Source: Gelatoporia subvermispora B
Lineage: Eukaryota; Basidiomycota; Agaricomycetes; Polyporales; Gelatoporiaceae
Direction of reading: 5' to 3'
Assembly (NCBI GenBank): GCA_000320605.2
Contig: KB445809.1
Span: 437,422-501,421, forward strand
Length of the DNA stretch: 64,000 nt
Of the stretch, positions 25,417-37,815 are shown in pieces (position 1 is the stretch's first letter; each line of letters begins with the position of its first letter). The notes beneath the pieces were generated by a model, which was not told the origin of the DNA, searched no databases, and saw only the letters and a program-made list of their open reading frames with translations. The translations under genes were made by a program, and so were the position numbers.

Positions 25417-25817
25417 AGTCGTCTTGAACGCTTTGCGAGACATTTCTGTATACCCGTCCTTGGACATTTTTATGCAGTGTACTTCAGGATGTGTGGGGTT
25501 TAGGGAGGACTGTACATCTTGTAATGTTGTGCCTGTTGCTGTGCAGTGCTTGTTGTTGCTGGTGTCTGGGCTGTTGGAAATGCATCAGTTGTGCTGCGCC
25601 AGGGATACTTTTTTGATCATGTGTAGTCCGACAGATGGTCTGATCTTGTCAGCTCGTCGACAAAATGCATAACAAGACCTTTTTGAAGTATCTCGTCCCG
25701 CGAGCAGATAAGCTGAGGGATGAAGAGGCTGCACAACATTATTCAATGATAACCGTACGAATACAATGTAACAGTGATGTAGTCGGGTATCTTTACCTCT
25801 GCGCCCAGGAGCATAAT
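25417..25817. other. Convergent intergenic region
   Basis: Between the 3' ends of the third serine-rich gene and the SNF2 gene. T/G-rich 3' flank with no gene. Confidence 0.5.
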
Positions 25818-28800
25818 TTAAGACGGATTCTGGCTGCCTGATCTGCTCGGGTTGTCGTTCTTGTTCATTCCGAACAGCTGTGCAGATGGTCAGGTGAGTG
25901 GAAGCATCGGTTGAGATAATCAGACTAGGCACTTACATCTTTGATCTCCTTCACGCTGAGCTTATGCAGCTTCACCCCCGATCCCTCTCCTAACGCGGCT
26001 TCTGCGAGCCCTGTACCCTTGGTATCAGCAGCCATTCATAGGAGAGAACAATATGAAGGTAGGACTAATACTCGCCTACTTTCGTCTCCTGCAACTTGAG
26101 CATCCTGAATGGGGTAGGTGAGAATGATTCAGTACGAGTATACACGTGCACGCTTACCGCTCCTCGATGGTGTTCCGCACGACGAGGCGCTTGACGAACA
26201 CCTCCTTCTCCTGTCCGAGACGGTGCACACGGTCGTACGCCTGGGACTCCGACGCCCAGTTCCACGACAAGTCCATACTACGTACAATCATCGATTAGCT
26301 GACTAGACGCTGAGCGCGCGACCAGACCTACTTGACTACACGGTTTGCCGAGACGAGGTTCAGCCCGACCCCACCGCATTTCGTGCTGCGAAGCCAGGGT
26401 ATCAGCAATGTGTACGGTAGAATTCGAGCGGGCGCGCGCACCTGATGAGGATGACCTTCGGCCCACCCGTCTTGCGGAACTGCTTGAGCACAGTCTCCCG
26501 TGCAACCCGGTCCATGCTCCCATCATACCGCAGGTTGCGTATCCCATACCTTGGGAACATCATCTCGAGCAGGTCGAGCATCGACGTCCCTGCATCGCCT
26601 CAGCACCACCCAGCACACGCGCACAGACCCACTCACACTGCGAAAACACAATCACCTTGTCCCCCGACGTGTCCCACTCCTGGAGGAGCTCAACGAGCGC
26701 AAGCATCTTCGCGCTCGGCTCGAGATTATCGTCCCCACGGCGCCACGTCCTGATCATGTCCTGATTCGGCTGGTGGAGCCCGTCGTCCTCACTGCCACTG
26801 CCTGCCCTCGCCGGCGCTGGCGCCCTGCCCTTCCCCTTGTCCTTCGTCTGCGTCGCCTGCGAGAGCAGTTGCGACGGGTCCGGGAGGTCGTCGTCCGAGC
26901 TGTCGCTGAGCTCCCGTATGTCGACCTCGTATTTGGCGCGCTTTGACGGAGCGGGCTTAGTGGCGGGCCGCCGGCGCGCATCCCGCTCGGCGATGCGCGC
27001 GTCGCGCGCGCGGCGGTTTGCATCGCGGACGTCGTCGCGTGAGGGCTCGAACGCGGAGGAGAGAAAGATGAAGGACGGGCGTAGATCGAGCATGCGCTTG
27101 CAAGTTGGGCCTGCCGCGCATGAGTCGGTGATCGCCGACGAGCGCGATAGAGTGGCAAAGAAACGTACATGGACGCAAGCCTTTAGCGGAGGCTATCTCG
27201 TACTCTTTCTCTAGCTTCATGTTCGTCTGCTCATCGTTGTTGCCACTGAGACGAGGAAATGGGGACATTAGTCAGCACGAATCCTCTTCCTTAGTATAGC
27301 GAAGGGTGCACATACAAATCGTTGTCATGCGCTGGAGGGGCGTTCCGGATATCGTCCAGACAATCTGCGGAGGCACCGTCAGAAACGGGTGCGTGTACGT
27401 GCATGTGCAAGCACAAACCTGAGCAGATTTCGTGACCACACGACAAGAGCCGTCCATTATCGCCGACGATCACTAAAGACCACGGAGCTGTGAGATAGCC
27501 ATCACAGTGTATCCGACGCACAGATCACTCACAGTCGCCGCATTTAGGGCAGCTCCCCTCGGGCTCGTCCATCTCGTCAGTGAACTCCCATCGTTGCGCG
27601 GCCCTCGCTCGTTCCACGAACCTGTAAGGCCCGATCAGACGTATGTACAAGCAAATGGCATGCGATTGCAGTTACCTCCGCTTGACCTCTGTGACCCAGG
27701 AAGAGCCCATCGCCTGCGCGGCACGCCCGACCTCCTTGTCCGCATCGCTTGCGAGCATCAGCGACGGGTCTTCGAAACCGTCTGCTTGGCTCTATCATAT
27801 ACAAGTCAGAATCAATCGTAACATACCCATCACGGCTTAGCACCTACAAGGATCAGGTTTGGATGGCCGCACAGCTGTCTCAGGCGGAGGATCATGACCT
27901 ATACATCGATGAGTCTAGAATCTCGCTGTCGTAGCCTAAACGAGCATACCAAAACAAAAGTATGGCTGGATAATTGAGATAAGCTGGATTCCGTTTTATG
28001 ATGCGGACGGAACTCACTTCTTGACGACCGTGTTGTCTCTGATGAACCTATTGATGCAGATCTGTGCACGCCGTTCGAATTGGTCATAAATCTGACCAGC
28101 GAAATTGCATGTCAGAGAGCTTAAACAAGTACGAAATGAAGGGACACCTGCCTCTCGCTCTTCCTCAGAAAATTCCAGCTCGACAAGGTCGATGTGTTTC
28201 TCCGGTAGCTCCAACAAGGGTTTACCCTCCTACAATCGACGTGAGCATCATCTGTGCAGGGAAAGTGTGTAGCGCAAATGGTATTTTGGTACATACCAGC
28301 TCGCTGTTCTTTGTCCGACGCAACAGCAACGGCCTGAGGACTTCTTGTGCGCGCAGGCCTACCAGGAATAGTCCCTTAGTGATGGGATAAGACGAGTAGA
28401 CAAGAAATACTTACCAGCTAGCGGTGCGTCCTCCAGCTGTACTTTCGCAATATATTCGTTGAAATCAATCCAGTCGCTGATCTCCGACTGAGTATTTGGG
28501 CCCAGAGGAACCAACCTAAAGAACATACTTCCAAGGACGAAATCTTCCGAAGCGCAGGAAACCATATATGTCCGCCCTGCAGTCCAGAATAAGACTCCTG
28601 CGGGGGCATCACTGCGGGGGCATCACTACTCATAGGCGACTCACAAAGTGTTCGTGATTGGCGTGCCAGTCAGGCACCAACGGTACTTCGAACGAAGCAG
28701 CGCCACCGCTCTACTCGACGCTGTCTTTCTGTGAGGTTGTGAGTGGTGGCGTAATCCTATCCGTACGACTCAATATACCTATTTCGGACAAACTGGGCCT

Positions 28801-30365
28801 CGTCTAGGACGACTCTGTACCACTTCATTTGTGCAAGAAGGCCCCTGTTAGATCATCATGTCAGGCTACTTGTGCGTTACTCGCTGAACCAGCGCATATA
28901 CCCATTATCAACGAGCCATTCTGCCTCCTCGTCACTGGCCACATCGTCGGGGGTTGCGGACTCCTGTACAAGGGTCTGGTATGTTGTGACGATGACCTAT
29001 GTCGATACGTCAGTCTCGCTCCATACTGTTAGTAAGTAATCTCGTCTCGGAGCACTTACATCTTTCTTCTGCATGGCGACCAGACTCTTGAGCTTCTCGC
29101 GTCCGTGGTGGATGTGTACACTGAACATCGCGTTCGTCCTCGTGAGCAGTTCTTCTTTCCACTGCAAGGGATTGGCACTCCGTCAGAACCGGGTGGGGAG
29201 ATTCATGAGAGCTGAGCACACCTGCAGTAATAGGGCGGCGGGCACCACAATTAAGGTCGTCTTGTGTTTCTCGTTTTCCTCAGGCAGATTCATGGCCATC
29301 GTAGCAATCATTTGGACGGTTTTGCCTAGACCAAATCAGCAAAGTTACCAATCCTCAGCCCGATACTCTGACTGCATAGAGACAAGGAACATACCGAGAC
29401 CCATATCGTCGCTGTGGAGATGTCAGATTTGGGTGCATAACGAGCTATCTCCACACGCACGCGAGGATTCCGCCTTTGTGGGGGCTTTTGAGTTCCTGGT
29501 CTAGCATCCTTTACGAAAGGGATTCAGAGTGATCTCCCGTATGTCAAAAAGCCATCTGCGCTCACCAGCTCACACCGATGATCTGGTGGGGAAGGAGGCG
29601 AACCTCCATGCCGGGTAATACGTCTGTCTTCCTGCGGCTCACAGTTAGATGCTGTCTTTATGAAGTGCCCGAAGTACTCACTCGTGCAAATCTAGTTTCT
29701 CCATAGCGTCTCGTACTTTGATTCCATGAGAAGCATTGTCGATGGTCCTCGACACGAATTCTGCCATCCTGTATAGGCAATAAGTGCAACTAAGAACACG
29801 CATACCGAGACACCAGGGTTTAACACGCACTTCACGTGCTGATCCTCGCCACCGACGTCGATATGGCTGATGGACGTCTCCCTGTCATAGTTCAAGTTGA
29901 ACTGGTGCGGTATCAATGAAGGGCCTCGAGCTGAGGAGGACGGGCCGGCGCGAGATTGCGAGCCGACTAGTTCCGACAACTCTTGGAGAGCCGAAGCTGC
30001 GATAATGAACACGAAATTTATAGCATATAGACCAACATACAGCATGGTATGAACGTACAGCTTGATGCTCCGATGCCCAGAATGCCAGTGAACCCGGGTA
30101 ACGGTACTCGGGGCAGATTCTCTTGCTCCGCACTAACATCCACTCCTGAGGTCCGCCTCAGCTTCCGACTCCTTTGCGGCAAGGCGCTGACTCCTGCAGG
30201 ATCCAACGGCCTCTTGAATGCTTCCGTATACCGTGAAGAAGATGTAGGAGCAGAGTCCAGTGTCGCAGATGTGGCAGGATCAAAATTGAAGGCGAGATCG
30301 TCGAGCGCTGCCAGCACTCGAGAGGTCTGTCTGGAGGGGGTAGAGCTTGGAGGTTCGCCTGCCAT
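25818..30365 (-). CDS. SNF2-family DNA translocase with RING finger (Rad5/Uls1-like)
   Basis: Multi-exon gene (more than 15 short introns) for a nuclear SNF2 ATPase. ATG 30365 opens a low-complexity N-terminus ([12 protein letters not shown]). Helicase motifs in order: [21 protein letters not shown] (motif I, split by an intron near 29.35 kb); [34 protein letters not shown] (DEAQ box, about 28.8 kb); [40 protein letters not shown]-type Cys/His region ([21 protein letters not shown]) sits at 27.4-27.6 kb between the helicase lobes, as in Rad5, HLTF and Uls1. The second lobe has [24 protein letters not shown] and [16 protein letters not shown]. The end is [17 protein letters not shown] with TAA at 25818-25820. 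No HIRAN domain was seen, which favours an Uls1-like over a Rad5 assignment. Chromatin remodelling, SUMO-directed ubiquitination or DNA repair are family roles, not shown here. Confidence 0.88.
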
Positions 30366-31840
30366 CACTCTAACCTCTTCGGTCGTCCAATATGGATCAC
30401 GACTGGATATACAGCTGTGTTGTCAAAGGAAATATACGAGAGGACAAAGAATTATGAGCACGAGGAGGGTACGACCGACGCGTCGCTAATTGAACGCGCC
30501 AGTGGCGCAGTACGCGCCTATGACGCCCACGCATGGCCACAGTGGCTGCGTGCTCGCTCGGACGACTTTGTCGACGTACTCATCATTCTCGACGGCGAGC
30601 AGAGCGGTAAAAGTCTATGTAGGACGATCTGCACGGCGCCTTGCTGCAAACGATACCCGACCGCCTGCAGAATTCGATTCCCGCGAACTCTCCCCGACGG
30701 TTCCTGAGAAGTTCTCAAAATTTCCCATGCCTCGTGACGCTCTGGCTGCAACCATCTTACGTCCATGCACTACTTTCGTTGGCTTCATGAACTTTCTGTT
30801 CGCCTTCTCCCAACTCTTCACTGTTCAGTCATATCCGTACTCTTCAAGAAATCTGTCAACTTGACTCGAGACCCGCCTCTTGCACTGCTCACGCAGTGTT
30901 CTCTGCCTTGCTACTGAAGTTGAATGTGATAGCAGTACCATTTCTGAATGCAAGGTCACCACCCTGGCTACTTGCATAGTCGTTGGCGATACGCATCCAC
31001 AGAAGAGTTGTTCCTCGCGTTCAAGGGACTTCGTCACGAAACCTGGATTAATCGCTATAGATTCACCGGACATTTCCAGCCCAATAGTTCGCTTCAGCGT
31101 TTTGACGTCTCCTCAGCGGACGCGCCTCGCATGTGCACAATGCATGTAGGGCTTGCTACTGACCGGAACCGCCTCAGAAGTCTGAGAACCTGCTGTTGAA
31201 AACCTGAATGACCGATTGCTGACCCGTCACATCATTGACTTGCGGTCGAGCTTCCATTGCATGTCACTGCAAACTGTCCTGTATGACCTATTTCGCCTGA
31301 TTGACTTTTCGCCTGACCTGGTCACCTGCGTTTCTGAAGACTTCGCTGCCCACGGCTGCGCCGCAAGAACCTCATGCGACGTAACCTGGGCTTTAGTATG
31401 CTATTCTTTGCTTGAGGACTTCTATGTCAAACAACGAACATAGGTCCCAATCAGTCTATACAGTCTGCATGTGAATCCAATGTCAAGCCCTTTGGATGAC
31501 CTTCGTGCTGTCCACGTCGGAACTCGTTGACCTTGACCTAGTGGGATGTGAGGTAATGGCCCTGAATTACTGTCATTTCGAAGCACGGAACTTGCAAAAA
31601 CCCGTGGTCGGCAACAACAGCATCCGACGAAGTGCAGCGTTCACAAGTGACGAGCAGGCGCCCTGGACCTAGGCACAAGATACTGTAACACGATAAAAGC
31701 CACGCTGATCTCTGTGTCCTCAGTTGCTTGAGCTTACTTTGCTGGTCCTGCAACTTCCTGCAATCAAGGTAAACCTTTGGCGTCGAGGACGATCTCTTCA
31801 CGTGATGCTGAGTTCTAATGTCTAGATTCAAGCGTTCATT
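30366..31840. other. Divergent intergenic region, SNF2 / GMC oxidoreductase
   Basis: About 1.5 kb. A plus-strand frame at 30490-30864 and shorter ones follow, but none has a recognisable domain or convincing splice context. No clear TATA box for the downstream oxidoreductase was found. Confidence 0.45.
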
Positions 31841-34043
31841 ATGCCTTCTCCGCACGCCCAGGATGACTATTTGAAGACGGCGCACGCGACCGTGCCCTCG
31901 TTCCATGCCCGCACTGGGAAGGCTCCCGCCGTCGGGCTCGCCAACGCTCCAAATGAGCCGGTCAACCAGTGGGGCTTCCCCGAGCCCGGGCCACAGTCGC
32001 CCACGGCGCAGTCTGCCACCGCCGAGCACTACTTCGTCGACGAGACCACATGGAAAGCTATCCTCGACCACGGCCAGTTCGACGACATCGTTTGTGGAAG
32101 CGGGTTTTGCGCCCTCGCATACGTGGATGCTGCGCTCAAGAGGGATCCGTTCAGGAAGATCCTCATACTGGAGAGAGGTCGTAAGTTTGTTTATAAGTTC
32201 CATATGCGACTCTAGCTGAGGCAGACGTTGACGATGACTATTGGGTTCCAAGAATTTTGGCTTCCTCAGCACTTCCAGGTACGTAGAATTAGCCAACTCG
32301 CGAGAAGAATGGGGTCATGATGGTTTTGTCCAGAACTTGCCCCTGCCGTTTAAGCTTGTTCTCGGTGGACCGTCCGAAACGTTTCCCTGGCAACTGTCCT
32401 CCGAGACGTTCAAGAGCGAGGTCAAGGTCGGTGTTCTCAGATGTCGAACCTTATGGACTTGTGTAGCGCTAACTGAGGTGTACTGTGAAGTTCATGCGCG
32501 GCTCTTGCCCCTTTTTCGGAGGTCGTAGCACTTTCTGGTCTGCATGGAGCCCAAAGCCGACCCCAGAGCTCATGCGCGGATTTCCGCAGTCTATGTTGGA
32601 TACCGCAGCCAAGGCGGAGTTCTGGAGCGATGCCCGAGCTCTCTTGGATGTAACCGCGGCGGACAAGGTCACCAGCCCCGTCTTCGGCCAGCAGCTGCAG
32701 AAGCAGATCGACAGCCGTCTTGCGGAAGGTGTGAAGGGCAAGCAGATCCCATCGGCAAACTTCAGCGAGCCCGCTCAGCTTTCGGTTGGCAGGAGGACGG
32801 CCGTAGACACCACTGCATTCGACAAGTTCTCCACTCCCGGCCCGCTGCTTACGATCTACGAGCGCCAGCGCGTTCTTGCGGAGCGCGGTGAGGGTCACCC
32901 GCTCATGATTGCGCTCGATACTGTAGCACAACGCTTCGAGGTCGACCCCGAGGATGCGGAGAAGCACGCTAATATTCTTCACACGTCTCGCGGTGCCCTT
33001 GTCTTCCCTTACGGCAAGACGAACATCATTCTGGCAGCAGGGGCGATCCCTTCTACGACAATCCTTCTCAACTCCGTCGGGAAAGAGCAGGCTGGACGTG
33101 CTGGTACTCGCCTCAGTGGCCACTTCCTCACGCATATTGCTGCCCGGTTCCCCATCAAGGAGCCCACTGGACAGGACGGCTACCAAAGCCACCTCGAGAT
33201 CGGGGCTAGTTACCTAGCTGGTCTGGACCCCACCAACAACCTACAGTACCACGTGCAGATCACGGCGATCCATTCGCCGCATCCAGAGACGGACGCTGAG
33301 GATGCAGGACGGCTCTGCCCGGATTACGCCGCCGCGGCAACGGCAGAACAGCTGGCTGGGTCGGAGCGCTACATTGTCCTCGGTGGGTGCTCTGCAGGCC
33401 CTGCTAACACTCAAGCTGACCTGACTCCTCCAGTATGCGCCACACTCGGAGAGCTTGACGAGCACAACCCCAATTCTTGGGTCAAGCACAACCCCGAGAA
33501 CCCAGATGTGACGACCAACATCCGTCTGCAGGTCACCTTGACCGACAAGGACAAGCACCTTTGGGGTGTCATGGATCAGGCTACGTACGTCAGCATTCTC
33601 CGTCCACGCGTAAGGCTGTACACTGAGAGCTCGGCAGCTACGACGCCATCAAGGTGATGGCTGGCGACCAGGCCGCCTCCCTTCAGTACTGGCATGATGC
33701 TGCCGACGGAACGAACGCCGGGTCTTGGCAGACTGCGAAGCCCTCGCAAGCTAATATTCACGTTCCTGGAATTGTGCACGAGACGGCGACACTATACATG
33801 AGTGACGACCTCGACAAGGATATCCATGCGTCAGTGGACAAGAACTACCGTGCAAAGGGATGCGGAAATGTCTACGTGACGGGTGGCGCCCTGTTCCCGT
33901 CCTCAGGCTCGTGGAACCGTGAGTGTATACAGTGTATGGAGTTGCTTATCCGACTCACGCCTATTGCAGCGACGATGACCATGTGCGGCTTTGCTCGAGA
34001 TCTGGCGCACAAGCTAGTCCCGGAGAAGCGTGCGGGGAAGTGA
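31841..34043 (+). CDS. GMC-type FAD oxidoreductase
   Basis: Seven exons (31841-32180, 32253-32278, 32334-32426, 32490/1-33382, 33434-33584, 33638-33918, 33970-34043) give 618 residues. The N-terminal Rossmann part reads FDDIVCGSGFCALAYVDAAL and ILILERG, the FAD-binding GxGxx(A) fold. GSCPFFGGRSTFWSAW and NIILAAGAIPSTTILLNS are GMC-type FAD contacts. The C-terminal GMC domain has NVYVTGGALFPSSGSWNPTMTMCGFA with the FAD-binding PT and a His earlier in GIVHETATLYM. No signal peptide is seen, so it is probably intracellular. It is distantly like pyranose 2-oxidase and other choline-dehydrogenase-fold enzymes, but lacks the long N-terminal secretion signal of aryl-alcohol oxidases. Substrate unknown. 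Exon 2 is only 26 nt. Confidence 0.85.
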
Positions 34044-36289
34044 GCACTTTCTAAGGCTAGCTGATTTTTACTACAAGGATTTGTCTTGTGCCTATGCCGC
34101 GATGTACAGTATGGTGTGTCTGAATGACGACGACGTGGCGGTCGCTTAACTTCGAAATAAGAAAACGACCAAGCTACGGACGCAATGAATGATTCAACGT
34201 CGGACGTAAAGCGACATGAAGAGAGTGGTAGAAATTGAGAAAAGATTTGGCAGAAATACGCCAGCCGAAAGGCATCATAAGGGAGAGGTGGGTGGGCCGT
34301 GAAAAAACGGTGCTGAAAAGCCTCAACGCCTAGAACGCGGCGTGCGTGAGTCAGAAGGGAGGCATCCGAGATGTGGCTAAGCCACTCACTCGGAAGAGAC
34401 GTGCGCGATGCGGTCCCAAAACGGAAAAACGGCGCGCACGAGAAAGCTCGTCTCTAAAAGCAGACGAGTGAATGAGAATCTTCTCGAGCGAGGAGAAGAG
34501 GATCCAGGGACTCACCAGATACCGGGGTTGAGGAGACGGGCAAGGTCTCCAATCCATGACCCCCGCGTACATATCTGGTCGCTGGCGCCATGCCGAGCTC
34601 GAGCTCCCCGGTCGTCTTGTGGGCAGACCGATACCTCCTCACCGTAGGTCTCAAATACACAATACATGTAAAACCTACGGCGGGCAATCCGCCCTTGACG
34701 ATCGACGTGGCGTGCCGGCGCTATGCCGAGACCGCACGAGACCCTCCATTGAGCGCGTGCAGGGCGCTCAAGGGGTAGTGGTGTCCGCAGGTTGCAGAGG
34801 CCTACGAAACGCCTCCTTACCCTTGGAACCCGGCGTTACTACGACGCCAGAACCCGGTAACATGCCAGGAACGTGCTAGGCACGCGATGTATCGCACTGC
34901 CTTCAGTCAGTATGCCGACGTAGTGCAATGGTGCAGACAATTGCATGCCTGCAGAGGCTGAGCTTCTCAGTGGCTGCTGGTGCTGAGACGCGTCCGGATG
35001 CGATCACGTGGGATGTTCCGGCCCCGCCGCTGCCTAAACCGTCGACGGCAGCAGCACCCGCCGCGCATATAGTAGACTGCTCTATCGAAATGCATAGTAA
35101 TTTCAAGCTCACTTCTTGACCCCTGTTCTGCATTGCCTTCGACATAACGGTCTCCGAAACATGTTTCGGGATTGGGTGTATCTCAAGAATAATCACAGGC
35201 ACAAAATCCTGAGGTGCACTGGTGCCTGCAGGGTCAGGGGGACACCTCTCTAAGGATGTCAATATGTACACATCTCATTGTGGAGAGAATGCATAATGAA
35301 CCGAGAAGCTGTAGCCGGAGTTGGTATATCTCCGTCATCCATCGTATTCAATCCGAGGTAAAGCATACTCTGAGTTGCAATCTGTCGCGGCAGACTCTAC
35401 CTCCGGGCTTGGATCAGACGAGGGGGGGGATACAGCGGTAATAAATTTGGCTCGAATAGCCGCATGCTAGAGATGTTTACGAGCAATCAATAACGCTTCG
35501 ATCTTCTTACGTATGAGCTCACGCGAAGGGAAGCACATCCTCGGGTCATTGAAGGGAAGGCTGACCTACCAAAGTCGAAATCAATTGACGTCGAATGCAC
35601 ACTTCATCGAAATGCTCCAAATGTGTCATGTTGCCTGCAAGTACTTTCGGAAATAGGTCGCTGTGATGGGCCTAATACCCACACACTACAGATGTGCTAA
35701 GCGTCGCGCGTCGACATCGACACGCTCAATATTATCTAAGAGGCGTCCGCCCGTGGCGTCCTTCTTCCGCATCGACTTCTACAATCCAGCCCGCTTCCCA
35801 GCCCCGCGCTCTGGTTTTCTCGTGAACGTGTTCCATCCAGTATCCTTTCTCTCTCACATGTATTGCATTTGTCTATATATCGTTAACTGCGCCGTGTAGC
35901 TGCAGCCGGGGGCGACATCTCGATGTCTCAGTACCACCAGAGGCCGCAATAGATCTCCGCAAGCGCGGTCTCCCGGGACATCTGAGGGACCGTTCCGCAC
36001 GTACATATGCAGCGTTCTTGATGAGAACACTGAGCTTGCGTCTTCCATGGCATTGGTTCCGGTGATGACCTCTTCTCTGTACAAGACCCCGGTACTGTAT
36101 GTTACCCGATTCGGTTACATACATACTGCATCTGGCAAGTCTTGACATGCCATTATCTGGCATACGATCTCGGTTTTCTCCGCAGTGTTTCTCACTTATA
36201 CCGCTTCGTCTCGTCTAACTAATCTATTCCCATCTGCTTCGCTTTCCCATTCTCTTCCTACAATATTTGACCTACCCGTGACGTCCAAT
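34044..36289. other. Gene-poor stretch
   Basis: About 2.2 kb without a gene I can support. Frames at 34590-34778 (+), 34903-35271 (-) and 35663-35899 (+) are short, unrecognised and not linked by clear introns. A run of nine G lies near 35423. Confidence 0.45.
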
Positions 36290-37097
36290 ATGTCTGCAGA
36301 CCCCCCCTGTCTCGAGGTTGCGTGGGCCCCGTCAACTGATGCTTACCGCGAGAACCGAGCACATAGCATCCAAGCCGCGCTTGACGTCTTCAAGGAATGC
36401 AACGGGTTCATCAAGTACGCCTCTCTTCTGCTCGTGGTCTCACATATAATATAATAACTCTATGTCCCAGAGTTTACGATGGTCTGCAGGTCGAAAACCA
36501 GAAGAATGTCTACGTTTACGTCGGCACGTCTTCATTTTCTCCCGCTCTGTAGCCTGCTGCGTTGTCCCAGACAATTTTGACGTGCGATAAATAGCCTGGA
36601 AAACCCTCGGCCATCACGAAGCGGTGCAGAAGGACCCAATTTTGTACCCCAAGCTCGGGGAAGCTGTGATGAAGTTTTGGAGCGGCTCACCACACATGCT
36701 GCATGTCCAGCCGACAAGCGAGCCGTATGCCTCATTCAGTGCACCTGTCACCGAGCTCGCGTTTGTCACCCTCAAGCCCAACCAATCCAAGGAGCGACTT
36801 GAGAATCTTGCGGACAAGCTTATCAAGGGAATCCCGGCGAATGAGGAAACCGGTCTTGTCTCAGCACTGTGGGGTTCCGTTGTCGAACACGATAAAATGG
36901 TCGCGCTCATCCTTGGGTGGAATTCAGTCGAGGTGAGAACCCTCTGTGTCCCAAGATAAGGATTTGTACTGATAAGCATGCAGGCACACGAAAGATTCGT
37001 GACGACCGATCTGGGGACTATACGCCTTCTGGACCAAATCAGAGAGATCGCGGATATCGCTGGTAGCCACTCCGCTCTGCATGAAAATACGGTGTAG
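36290..37097 (+). CDS. Dimeric alpha/beta-barrel (ABM-like) protein
   Basis: Exons 36290-36414, 36471-36523, 36595-36932, 36984-37097 give 209 residues. The pattern is that of fungal antibiotic-biosynthesis-monooxygenase-like proteins with two ferredoxin-like halves. The first half has GLQVENQKNVYVYVAWKTLGHHEAV; the second has GSVVEHDKMVALILGW, then EAHERFV. No signal peptide or membrane segment. The join between VYVYV and AWKTL needs a GC-AG intron (36524-36594, donor G|GCACGT). With a GT donor the frame or the conserved strand is lost. Enzymatic role unknown; small proteins of this fold are often misannotated, and no cofactor site is visible. Confidence 0.68.
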
Positions 37098-37815
37098 ATG
37101 AGTACGATAGGACATGAGCATTTCACATCTCAGGACATCTTACCGCTTTGAGTTCGATTGTGAAGAGACGTGAGTCTAGTGTGACGCATAAAACAGCCCC
37201 AACAAAAGTTGTTGAGTGCCTGTTGTGTTGAGCAGTTCAAGCACAAGAAAGCATAAGATCAGCCGTTTTTCTGCGTTTTGAAGTTTCGAAGTGTTTCCAT
37301 TCCTAGAGGTTGGGTAAACTAGCGAAGTGGAGGCAGAAATAGAGCTCAAAGTCACAGATTCGGCTACTAGCTCATAATTGAGACTAGGTCTTTCAGAGCT
37401 GCTAGCACTTGGAAGGCCTCAGACTGTCCAACAGGGACATAGTCCTGGGGTTCGTACATCATCGTCCCCGCCTTTCCAGTCGTTGGTTCGTGTTCCTGAC
37501 GGGTAACGAATTGCCATAAAGGAAACGCTGAGTAGATAAAAGGAGATTGATACGAGTACTATTGCGACGCGGTTCATAGAATTGTGTACGAGATGTGCGA
37601 AGAGTTTCATAGTGGTATGAACGACGGAGAAATCGATGTACATCGCTTTGAAATGCACGAGTAGGCGCCTACAAATATTTGCAGAATTCGGGATAGTACG
37701 ACTGAACTAGTGATCCTGCTCTGTCTTTCAGAATTGTATCTTGCCTGAGGTACATATTGGAAGGGTGAAGTGAATTACAATCGAAATGGGCCTCGAAGCG
37801 AGGTAGCTCTTCTGC
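37098..37815. other. Intergenic, left edge of the duplicated region
   Basis: No supported gene. From about 37690 onward the DNA resembles 44690 onward (shared GTACGACTGAA and CTGCTCT...CTTTC segments), marking the left limit of the duplication I can see. Confidence 0.45.

Noticed and set aside
30490..31443. Series of plus-strand frames between SNF2 and GMC genes
   Set aside because: No recognisable domain, codon bias unlike neighbours, and no consistent intron chain.
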